Shown piece by piece: positions 1-4,754 of a DNA stretch of 5,092 nucleotides (within the stretch, counting starts at the first letter, position 1; every line of letters begins with the position of its first letter). The stretch lies in NCBI GenBank assembly GCA_013698195.1, contig JACCVK010000308.1:1-5092 (forward strand), written 5' to 3'. A program made the translations under genes and the position numbers. The notes below the pieces were generated by a model. That model was not told where the DNA came from, did no database searches, and saw nothing but the letters and a program-made list of their open reading frames with translations. This stretch comes from Actinomycetota bacterium. GTDB taxonomy: Bacteria; Actinomycetota; Thermoleophilia; Gaiellales; Gaiellaceae.

Positions 1-47
1 ACCACACGCTCTTCAGCCGTCCGCCGACGCCGCGAGAGCTCGGGCCG

Positions 48-1442
48 GTGACGATCATCCTCTTCGGCGCGGCCGGCGACCTGGCGAAGAGGAAGCTGCT
101 CCCCGGGCTCTACCACCTGGAGGTCGCCGGGCTGCTACCGGAGGGCTGGCGCCTCATCGCGGCCTCCACCCGCGAGCTATCCGACGAAGAGTTTCGCGAG
201 CTGGCCCGGAGCGCGATCCAGGACTTCGGGCGCTCTGATCCCGAGGGCGAGGCCTGGGACCGCTTCGCGGAGAGACTGTCTTACGCCGGTGGCGGTTTCG
301 GGCCTGGCTCGACCGAGAGGATCGCGTCCGCGGCGCGGAGCGCAGCAGAGGAGCTCGGCACCGGGCGCAAGCTCGTCTTCTGCGCCGTCCCGCCGAGCGT
401 CTTCGACGACATCGTGCTCGGCCTCGGGGAAGCGGGCCTGGCCGAAGACGCGCACGTCATCATCGAGAAGCCGTTCGGCACCGATCTGGCGAGCGCGCGG
501 GAGCTCAACGAGCGGATCCACTCGGTGCTGACAGAGGAGCAGGTCTTCCGCATCGACCACTTCCTCGGCAAGGAGGCGGTCCAGAACATCCTCGCGTTCC
601 GCTTCGCGAACGGTCTTTTCGAGCCGGTCTGGAATCGCCAATTCATCGACCACGTGCAGTTCGACGTGCCCGAGACGCTGTCAGTCGAGCAGCGTGCGTC
701 CTTCTACGAGGCGACCGGTGCGCTCCGCGACGTCGTGGTGACGCACGTCTTTCAGGTACTCGGCTTCGTCGCCATGGAGCCGCCGCTCGCGTTGAGCCCG
801 AAGTCGCTCGGGGACGAGAAGGTAAAGGTCTTCGACGCGATGCGCGTGCTCACTCCCGGCGACGTCGTCCGCGGCCAGTACATCGGCTACCGCGAGCTCG
901 ACGGCGTCCCACCCGACTCCGACACCGAGACGTACACGGCCGGCAGGTTGTTCATCGACAACTGGCGCTGGAAGGGCGTGCCGTTCTACTTCAGGACAGG
1001 CAAGCGGATGCCCGAGTCGAGACGTGCCCTCACGATCGTCTTCAAGAAGCCCGCGCTCTCACTCTTCGAGCGGGCGGACGTATCGACCGACAGCATCGAC
1101 GCCAACCACCTGACCTTCGATCTCGGCGATCCCGGATCCATCTCGGCGTCGTTCCTCGTCAAGGACCCGGGCGCGGAGCTCGACCTGACCGAAGCGAGCA
1201 TGAACTTCTCCTACGACGCGGGCGGGCTGCTCGAGGCGTACGAGCGGCTCATCTACGACGCGCTGATCGGCGACAAGTCGCTGTTCGCCCGGGCCGACAG
1301 CATCGAGCGCTTGTGGGAGGTGGTCGAGCCGGTGCTGGCCGCGCCCTCTCCGGCGATCCCGTACGAGCAGGAAACGTGGGGTCCGGCGGAGGCCGAGGAG
1401 CTCATCGCCCCTCGGCGCTGGCACCTGCCCGCCAGTCACTGA
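48..1442 (+). CDS. zwf: Glucose-6-phosphate 1-dehydrogenase
   Basis: It oxidises glucose 6-phosphate to 6-phosphogluconolactone with NAD(P)+, the first step of the oxidative pentose phosphate pathway, in the cytoplasm. With GTG at 48 the protein has 464 residues. The Rossmann dinucleotide motif GAAGDLAKRK is at residues 7-16, EKPFGT at 140-145, and the substrate-binding signature RIDHFLGKE at 168-176 (Asp170, His171, Lys175). The catalytic-base histidine is His233 within GALRDVVVTH. NWRWKGVPFYFRTGKR at 305-320 is the conserved C-terminal-domain block. All key family residues are present. The start is uncertain: the Rossmann strand begins at residue 2, whereas family members usually carry a 10-30 residue lead, there is no good ribosome site before 48, and the frame is open back to the window edge. 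The true start may therefore lie outside. Identity is near certain; the start is not. Confidence 0.96.
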   Translation: MTIILFGAAGDLAKRKLLPGLYHLEVAGLLPEGWRLIAASTRELSDEEFRELARSAIQDFGRSDPEGEAWDRFAERLSYAGGGFGPGSTERIASAARSAAEELGTGRKLVFCAVPPSVFDDIVLGLGEAGLAEDAHVIIEKPFGTDLASARELNERIHSVLTEEQVFRIDHFLGKEAVQNILAFRFANGLFEPVWNRQFIDHVQFDVPETLSVEQRASFYEATGALRDVVVTHVFQVLGFVAMEPPLALSPKSLGDEKVKVFDAMRVLTPGDVVRGQYIGYRELDGVPPDSDTETYTAGRLFIDNWRWKGVPFYFRTGKRMPESRRALTIVFKKPALSLFERADVSTDSIDANHLTFDLGDPGSISASFLVKDPGAELDLTEASMNFSYDAGGLLEAYERLIYDALIGDKSLFARADSIERLWEVVEPVLAAPSPAIPYEQETWGPAEAEELIAPRRWHLPASH

Positions 1443-1454
1443 AGAACCGAAGAA

Positions 1455-1468
1455 GCCCCGTTCGGGGC
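1455..1468. terminator. Short GC hairpin after zwf, possible terminator
   Basis: A perfect 5-bp stem GCCCC/GGGGC with loop GTTC begins 12 nt after the zwf stop. On the + strand the following bases are ATTCCCCTTGG, so the T tract is poor. On the minus strand the stem is followed by TTCTTCGG, which is more terminator-like, but no minus-strand gene ends here. The GGGG of the right arm could instead pair with CCCC at 1472-1475, an alternative fold. The call as the zwf terminator rests mainly on position. Confidence 0.45.
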
Positions 1469-1473
1469 ATTCC

Positions 1474-1527
1474 CCTTGGTCGTCACACGCGATTGACTCG
1501 TGCTTCGATCAACGCGTGTCTCCAAGG
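1474..1527 (+). promoter_or_regulatory. Bulged hairpin able to bury the Shine-Dalgarno of the 35-aa ORF
   Basis: The inner hairpin spans 1485-1519. Its 3' arm CGATCAACGCGTGT (1506-1519) is uninterrupted and pairs over 14 bp with the 5' arm ACACGCG-A-TTGA-C-TCG (1485-1500), which carries two single bulged bases, A1492 and C1497. The loop is TGCTT. An outer 6-bp stem pairs CCTTGG (1474-1479) with CCAAGG (1522-1527), and that second strand contains the first half of the AAGGAGG ribosome site at 1524-1530. The pairing is seen directly. Any control of translation is inferred, and no known riboswitch family was recognised. Confidence 0.5.
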
Positions 1528-1538
1528 AGGTGGGTTCC

Positions 1539-1646
1539 GTGTCGAGTGCAGTCCGCCGGGCGTTCGTGGCGTTGGTGGCTGCTGCCGTTGGCGTGCTCGT
1601 GTTCCTGCTCGTCGCAGCGTCGACGACGCCGGCTGCCGGGTCGTAG
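1539..1646 (+). CDS. Small 35-aa membrane or signal-peptide-like protein
   Basis: A 35-codon GTG-start ORF ends in TAG. It is preceded by AAGGAGG (1524-1530) at 8-nt spacing, the strongest ribosome site in the window and the main reason to call it. The product has a short basic N-terminus (SSAVRRA), a hydrophobic stretch FVALVAAAVGVLVFLLVAA at residues 9-27, and a short tail STTPAAGS. It could be a single-pass membrane micropeptide, a leader peptide, or the signal-peptide remnant of a lost secreted protein. Codon use is GC-rich and resembles that of its neighbours. It lies between two strong hairpins, one ending 5 nt before the ribosome site and one starting 8 nt after the stop. No family was recognised. 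The gene call is supported by signals only, with no homology. Confidence 0.6.
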   Translation: MSSAVRRAFVALVAAAVGVLVFLLVAASTTPAAGS

Positions 1647-1653
1647 AGCGACA

Positions 1654-1690
1654 CGCGTTTCGCCTCTCTCTTCGGAGTAGGCGCGACGCG
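1654..1690 (+). terminator. Long UUCG-capped hairpin after the 35-aa ORF
   Basis: The left arm reads CGCGTT-T-CGCCT-CT-CTC and the right arm GAG-T-AGGCG-C-GACGCG, around a TTCG tetraloop closed by C-G (1670-1675). This gives 14 bp including one T-G wobble, broken by a 1x1 mismatch and a 2x1 internal loop. C(UUCG)G is an exceptionally stable tetraloop in RNA, so the element probably forms when transcribed. It begins 8 nt after the small ORF's stop, which suits a terminator or a 3'-end stabiliser. No T tract follows (ATCGATG), so a classical intrinsic terminator is not assured. It could also be part of the leader of the next gene. Confidence 0.5.
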
Positions 1691-1699
1691 ATCGATGAC

Positions 1700-1729
1700 G
1701 TTCACCGCCTCGACCCCCTGGCGATACGT
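1700..1729 (+). promoter_or_regulatory. Candidate PHO box with overlapping promoter for the PhoX-like gene
   Basis: GTTCACC at 1700-1706 equals the conserved heptamer of the 11-bp direct repeat units bound by PhoP in Streptomyces. The next 11-bp unit (from 1711, CGACCCC) keeps only three of the seven positions. TTCACC could also serve as a degenerate -35, with ATACGT (1724-1729) 17 nt further on as a weak -10, giving a leader of about 65 nt. The gene downstream encodes a PhoX/DUF839 protein, a family often under phosphate control, which makes the match more believable. The heptamer is observed; PhoP binding is inferred. Confidence 0.35.
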
Positions 1730-1801
1730 CGGGGAAACCCACGCGCGAGCCATCCCGTGCGATGACTCCTGCGTCCATGTCACGAGGCAAGGGGAGGGAG
1801 C

Positions 1802-3367
1802 ATGCACGTACGTCGAAAGCTCGCGATTGTAGTGCTCGCCGTCGCGGCTGCCACAGTCGCTACAGCAGGGGCGCTCGCAACGACGAGTGTGAAGGACTAC
1901 GTCGTACCGGTCGGAGACGAGTACGACGTTGACGCGCTCTTCAGCGTCAACGACAGAGTTCCCGAGGCCAGCACTTCCGGCCTCTTCTATCGCATGGTCG
2001 GTATCCCCGATGGTCTGGGTGCAATGCCGAACGGAAACAACACCTCGACGCTCTATATGAACCATGAGCTCGGCTTCGGCGTAACCTCGTCCCCCGTGGT
2101 CGATGCCGTAGGAAACCCGGTCGGGCCTGCCTATCGCGGTGCCCACGTCTCGAAGTGGACGCTCGACGCCGACGGAGATCCGATCAAGGGCGAGCGTGCA
2201 TACGACATGATCTGGGCGGAGAACACACTGCTCGGGCCGGCTCCGGATGCGTCCAATGTCGCCCAGATGCCACGGCAGTTCGGGCGCTTTTGCTCGGGCT
2301 CGCTTGCCGGAAAGGCGGAGGGCTTCGACAGGCCAATCTACTTCGCAGGAGAGGAAGTCGGGCCGGCTGAGTCGTTCGACGGACTCGGCGGTCTGACGGT
2401 TGCGATCTTCGACAACGAGCTCCACACCTTGCCGAGACTGGGCCGATTCGCCTGGGAGAACACGCTCATCCAAGCAAAGAAGACCCATCGCACGGTGATC
2501 ATGAACATGGAGGACGGCCCGTCCGCCCTCGATCCGGGCGTCGCGAACAGCCAGGTCTACATGTACGTGGGCAAGAAGCAAACGGCCCCGGGCTCGAGCG
2601 TCCTGCGGAGGAATGGACTCGACAACGGTGAGCTCTACGCCCTCGCCCCCGTCGATCCGGCCAAGGGAAGCGAGGCGGAGTTCACGAGCGGCACGATCCA
2701 GGTCAAGTGGGCGCTCATCCCGAATGCGGGAGCACTCTCGGATCCCGAGCTCGAGACGGCGACCGACGCTGCCGGAGCGTTTCGGTTTGCTCGACCCGAG
2801 GACGGTGCATTCAACAAGCGCGACAAGGACGAGTTCTTCTTCGTCACAACGGGCGACGCGGCGGTTCCCGCAAATACGCTCGGCCGCCTCTATTCGCTCC
2901 AGATCAACCCCGGTGACCCGACCGAGACCGGGACGCTAACGGTCGCATACAACGCTCAGGAGATCGTGAACGGCGGGGGCGACATCGCAATCAGCCCGGA
3001 CAACGTGGATACGAGTGCGCGGTACCTGATGATCAACGAGGACGGAACCCCCGCGAGCCGGCCGGTTATGGCGAGCAAGGGCCGCGACGGCTCGATCTGG
3101 CGCTTCGACATCATCAACAAGCGGAAGCCCCAGCGTCTCATTGGCGTGAACCCGTCGTCAGCCACTCGGGTTGCCGAGCTCGATCCGCCGGGTCGAGACG
3201 GCGTCGCGGTCGGCCCAGGGATCTGGGAGACGAGCGGCATCATCGACGCGTCGGGTCTCTTTGGTGCCAACACCTGGCTGTCCGATGCCCAGGCGCACCC
3301 GCCAACGACAGCACCGGCCGCCGGAACTGTTGAGGACGGTCAGCTCTTCAAGCTAACGCCGAACTAA
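1802..3367 (+). CDS. Secreted PhoX-like (DUF839) putative phosphatase
   Basis: A 521-residue protein resembling the DUF839/PhoX family, whose studied members are exported metal-dependent alkaline phosphatases releasing phosphate from phosphomonoesters. It begins with a signal peptide: HVRRK, then a hydrophobic core to about residue 26, with ALA|TT a plausible cleavage site at 26/27. The twin arginine at 4-5 leaves Sec or Tat open. Recognisable blocks are MNHEL (86-90), FCSGS (163-167) with a lone cysteine Cys164, GEE (183-185), MEDG (236-239), RPEDGAF (331-337), DEFFFVTTGD (343-352), SPDN (398-401) and RDGSIWRFDI (428-437). These match the acidic, cysteine-containing pattern of a PhoX-type beta-propeller, but the exact metal ligands were not verified. 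ATG at 1802 is preceded by AGGGGAGG at 4-nt spacing. Substrate is unproven; fold assignment is fairly safe. Confidence 0.83.
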   Translation: MHVRRKLAIVVLAVAAATVATAGALATTSVKDYVVPVGDEYDVDALFSVNDRVPEASTSGLFYRMVGIPDGLGAMPNGNNTSTLYMNHELGFGVTSSPVVDAVGNPVGPAYRGAHVSKWTLDADGDPIKGERAYDMIWAENTLLGPAPDASNVAQMPRQFGRFCSGSLAGKAEGFDRPIYFAGEEVGPAESFDGLGGLTVAIFDNELHTLPRLGRFAWENTLIQAKKTHRTVIMNMEDGPSALDPGVANSQVYMYVGKKQTAPGSSVLRRNGLDNGELYALAPVDPAKGSEAEFTSGTIQVKWALIPNAGALSDPELETATDAAGAFRFARPEDGAFNKRDKDEFFFVTTGDAAVPANTLGRLYSLQINPGDPTETGTLTVAYNAQEIVNGGGDIAISPDNVDTSARYLMINEDGTPASRPVMASKGRDGSIWRFDIINKRKPQRLIGVNPSSATRVAELDPPGRDGVAVGPGIWETSGIIDASGLFGANTWLSDAQAHPPTTAPAAGTVEDGQLFKLTPN

Positions 3368-3383
3368 TAGCGTCATCCATGAG

Positions 3384-3416
3384 CAAGCCGGGGCGCCCAA
3401 GGGGTGCCCCGGCTTG
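3384..3416. terminator. Strong 15-bp stem, shared convergent terminator
   Basis: The left arm 3384-3398 (CAAGCCGGGGCGCCC) pairs with the right arm 3402-3416 (GGGTGCCCCGGCTTG) through 15 consecutive pairs with a single G-T wobble, around the loop AAG. It starts 16 nt after the PhoX-like gene's stop and lies between that gene and the oppositely oriented tRNA-Trp, so it could stop transcription from both sides. Neither flank has a long T tract, as is common for actinobacterial terminators. Confidence 0.8.
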
Positions 3417-3480
3417 ACCTACCTGCTTCGCCGCGCGATCTCTCGTCGCGTCGTGTGAGCTGTCTCGAACGTCGATCCAG

Positions 3481-3553
3481 CAGGGGCGGCAGGACTCGAA
3501 CCTGCAACCCCCGGTTTTGGAGACCGGTGCTCTGCCAGTTGAGCTACGCCCCT
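3481..3553 (-). tRNA. trnW: tRNA-Trp (anticodon CCA)
   Basis: Read on the minus strand, a complete 73-nt cloverleaf forms. The acceptor stem is AGGGGCG/CGCCCCT, the D arm GCTC-AACTGGCA-GAGC, the anticodon arm CCGGT-CTCCAAA-ACCGG, the variable loop GGGTT, and the T arm GCAGG-TTCGAGT-CCTGC, with discriminator G. The anticodon CCA decodes UGG, giving tryptophan. The bacterial Trp identity elements are present: A1-U72, G5-C68 and G73. The 3' CCA is not encoded (CTG follows), so it must be added enzymatically. A likely promoter lies just upstream at 3570-3598. In many actinobacteria this tRNA precedes secE-nusG; here it faces the PhoX-like gene instead. Confidence 0.97.
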
Positions 3554-3569
3554 AGGGTTCCAGCACTCG

Positions 3570-3598
3570 AGTGTAGCCACGCAAACTTTGTCGCTCAG
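3570..3598 (-). promoter_or_regulatory. Probable tRNA-Trp promoter
   Basis: On the minus strand the -10 candidate TACACT (3575-3570) fits TAnnnT. With a 17-nt spacer, the -35 position holds CTGAGC (3598-3593), three of six matches to TTGACA. Transcription would start near 3563, about 10 nt before the mature tRNA 5' end, which is a normal leader length. The perfect 10-bp palindrome CACTCGAGTG (3564-3573) covers part of the -10 and the start site. Confidence 0.5.
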
Positions 3599-3623
3599 AG
3601 TCACAAGGGGTTTACTCCAGGAA
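3588..3623 (+). promoter_or_regulatory. Promoter placing +1 on the ATG of the small membrane gene
   Basis: The -35 candidate TTGTCG (3588-3593, four of six matches), a 17-nt spacer and the -10 candidate TTTACT (3611-3616, four of six) predict transcription starting at A3623, which is the first base of the ATG. This fits a leaderless mRNA, a class common in actinobacteria. A rival reading uses AAGGGG (3605-3610) as a ribosome site at 12-nt spacing with a promoter further upstream. Confidence 0.45.
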
Positions 3624-3796
3624 TGCATCGGCGCGCGCTGGGAGCGCTGTTCGTCGTCCTCGCAGCAGGGCTTGCGCTCGTCGCGATCTTCTCCGCCTTG
3701 GAAGGCGGCCGCGCGTGGGTGATCGCCCTGACTGCCGGCGCGCTCGCGGCCTGGATGGGCGCCATGGGGTGGAGCGCACTTCGGAAGAACCACTGA
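3623..3796 (+). CDS. Small 57-aa two-helix membrane protein
   Basis: No family was recognised. The 57-residue product has a basic start (MHRRA), a first hydrophobic helix at about residues 6-25, a short loop EGGR at 27-30, a second helix at about residues 31-52 rich in Ala, Trp and Met, and a basic tail RKNH. This predicts a helical hairpin in the membrane. ATG at 3623 was chosen because it is the only start giving a compact membrane protein; further upstream the open frame runs through the tRNA gene antisense. The ribosome site is poor, but the promoter geometry suits a leaderless start. It ends 27 nt before the sigma factor gene, in the same direction, so the two are probably co-transcribed at least in part. 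A link to sigma-factor control is possible but only positional. Confidence 0.72.
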   Translation: MHRRALGALFVVLAAGLALVAIFSALEGGRAWVIALTAGALAAWMGAMGWSALRKNH

Positions 3797-3817
3797 GGAA
3801 TTCGGCCGTGCACGTCG

Positions 3818-3830
3818 TATGTTGTGGCCG
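3818..3830 (+). promoter_or_regulatory. -10-like element placing +1 on a sigma-factor GTG
   Basis: TATGTT (3818-3823) matches TATAAT at four of six positions, including TA and the final T. The seventh base after it is G3830, the first base of an in-frame GTG. No Shine-Dalgarno precedes either GTG candidate (3824 or 3830), which favours leaderless translation. The -35 region is poor (GAGGAA at 3795-3800), so this would be a -10-driven promoter. Confidence 0.4.
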
Positions 3831-4612
3831 TGGCTCCGGCTGAAGACACGCTCGCCCTGTGGCAGGAGTACCAAAAGTCCGGTGATCAGCACGTCCGCGA
3901 CCGGCTCATCCTGACCTACGCACCGCTCGTGAAGTTCGTCGCCGGTCGTGTCAGTGCGAGCTTGCCCGCGCACGTCGACGAGCAGGATCTCGTGTCGTAC
4001 GGCCTCCTCGGGCTGATCGGCGCGATCGAGCGTTACGACCTCGAGCGCGAGATCAAGTTCGAGACCTTTGCCATGGCTCGAATCCGCGGCGCGATCATCG
4101 ACGAGCTCCGCTCGCTCGACTGGGTGCCGCGCTCCGTGCGCACCCGCGCACGGCAGATCGAGCGCGCCATCGCCGTGCTCGAGCGCGAGCTGATGCGTGC
4201 GCCGACCGACGCCGAGATCGCACGGAAGCTCGGCGTCTCCGGCGACGAGCTCGAGGAGAGCCTGCGCGAGATCTCCCGCACGTCCATCGCGGCGCTCGAC
4301 GAGCTCTGGTCGCCCTCGGGCGGGGGAGACCAGATCGCCTTGATCGACACGATCGAGGACGGCAGCGGCCCGGACCCGGAGTTCTCGCTCGAGCAGACGG
4401 AGATCAAGGAAGCGCTGGCCGAAGCGATCTCCGGTCTTCCCGAGCGAGAGAAGCTGGTCGTGACGCTCTACTACTACGAAGAGCTCACGCTCCGCGAGAT
4501 CGGCGAGGTGCTCGGCGTCACGGAGTCGCGCGTCTCCCAGCTCCACACGAAGGCGATCCTGCGCCTGAAGGCGCACCTCGCGGGCGCGACGCGCGAGACC
4601 GCCGAGAAGTAG
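3824..4612 (+). CDS. fliA/whiG: WhiG/FliA-family RNA polymerase sigma factor
   Basis: An alternative sigma-70-type factor of the flagellar/sporulation (sigma-28) branch. It directs core RNA polymerase to a dedicated promoter set: motility genes for FliA, aerial hyphae sporulation for WhiG. It has 262 residues from GTG 3824, or 260 from the in-frame GTG 3830, a normal family length. Region 2 includes the core-binding DLVSYGLLGLIGAIERYD (55-72) and the -10 recognition segment FETFAMARIRGAIIDELRSL (79-98), continuing into DWVPRSVR (99-106). Region 3 spans roughly 107-180. Region 4 has LPEREKLVVTLYYYEELTL (205-223) and the -35 helix-turn-helix LREIGEVLGVTESRVSQLHT (223-242). These blocks closely resemble Streptomyces WhiG. 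It follows a small membrane gene by 27 nt. No flagellar or sporulation gene lies in the window, so its regulon cannot be inferred here. There is no clear terminator after it. Confidence 0.93.
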   Translation: MAVAPAEDTLALWQEYQKSGDQHVRDRLILTYAPLVKFVAGRVSASLPAHVDEQDLVSYGLLGLIGAIERYDLEREIKFETFAMARIRGAIIDELRSLDWVPRSVRTRARQIERAIAVLERELMRAPTDAEIARKLGVSGDELEESLREISRTSIAALDELWSPSGGGDQIALIDTIEDGSGPDPEFSLEQTEIKEALAEAISGLPEREKLVVTLYYYEELTLREIGEVLGVTESRVSQLHTKAILRLKAHLAGATRETAEK

Positions 4613-4754
4613 ATAGCCCCGCGCGCGTCGACCGCGCCTTCCGGCCGCGCACAGTCGCGGACGCTCTTGTACGAACGAGCCGGAGCCGCGCGGCAGTTGT
4701 GCAGCCGCGGACTAAGCTTCCCCGAATCCACGCTCCGAGGGAGGTTTCTCGTCC

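Noticed and set aside
1493..1521. TTGACT as a -35 for the 35-aa ORF
   Set aside because: The -10 position at 17-nt spacing (GTGTCT) does not fit, and the leader would be too short to include the Shine-Dalgarno properly. The bases are better explained by the hairpin.
1733..1758. ECF-type sigma promoter GGAAAC-N17-CGT upstream of the PhoX-like gene
   Set aside because: The -10 side is only a CGT triplet, which is common in such GC-rich DNA. The evidence is too weak beside the GTTCACC element.
1660..1775. Fluoride (crcB-motif) riboswitch in the PhoX-like leader
   Set aside because: GATGACTCCTGC (1761-1772) resembles the 3' end of that motif, but the defining 5' GGCGATGG-type stem-loop and the close pseudoknot partner are absent, and the gene is not a fluoride exporter.
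1695..1832. 45-codon ORF from ATG 1695 overlapping the PhoX-like gene start
   Set aside because: It has GC-rich third positions but no ribosome site at usable spacing, no recognisable feature in the product, and it overlaps a better supported gene and hairpins.
1436..2581. Long minus-strand ORF (381 codons) opposite the PhoX-like gene
   Set aside because: It lies antisense to a clear protein family match, has low-complexity Arg/Val/Asp-rich composition, and covers the structured intergenic region. It is a typical high-GC shadow frame.
3432..3450. Hairpin CGCGCGA-TCTC-TCG-T-CGCG as the tRNA-Trp terminator
   Set aside because: It forms 7 bp with a bulge but has no T tract. The 15-bp stem at 3384-3416 is a much better terminator.
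3404..3622. N-terminal extension of the 57-aa protein up to 3404
   Set aside because: The extended frame would translate the antisense of tRNA-Trp and part of the terminator stem. The membrane protein is complete from 3623.
3419..4576. Long minus-strand ORF (385 codons) opposite the sigma factor
   Set aside because: It is antisense to the conserved WhiG/FliA sigma gene and runs through the tRNA-Trp gene. It is a shadow of the sigma codon pattern.
4613..4754. Terminator or small gene between the sigma factor and the EF-G-like gene
   Set aside because: GC-rich inverted repeats are present (GCGCG/CGCGC near 4623-4637, CCGCG/CGCGG at 4686-4710), but the stems are short, there is no T tract, and no ORF has a ribosome site.
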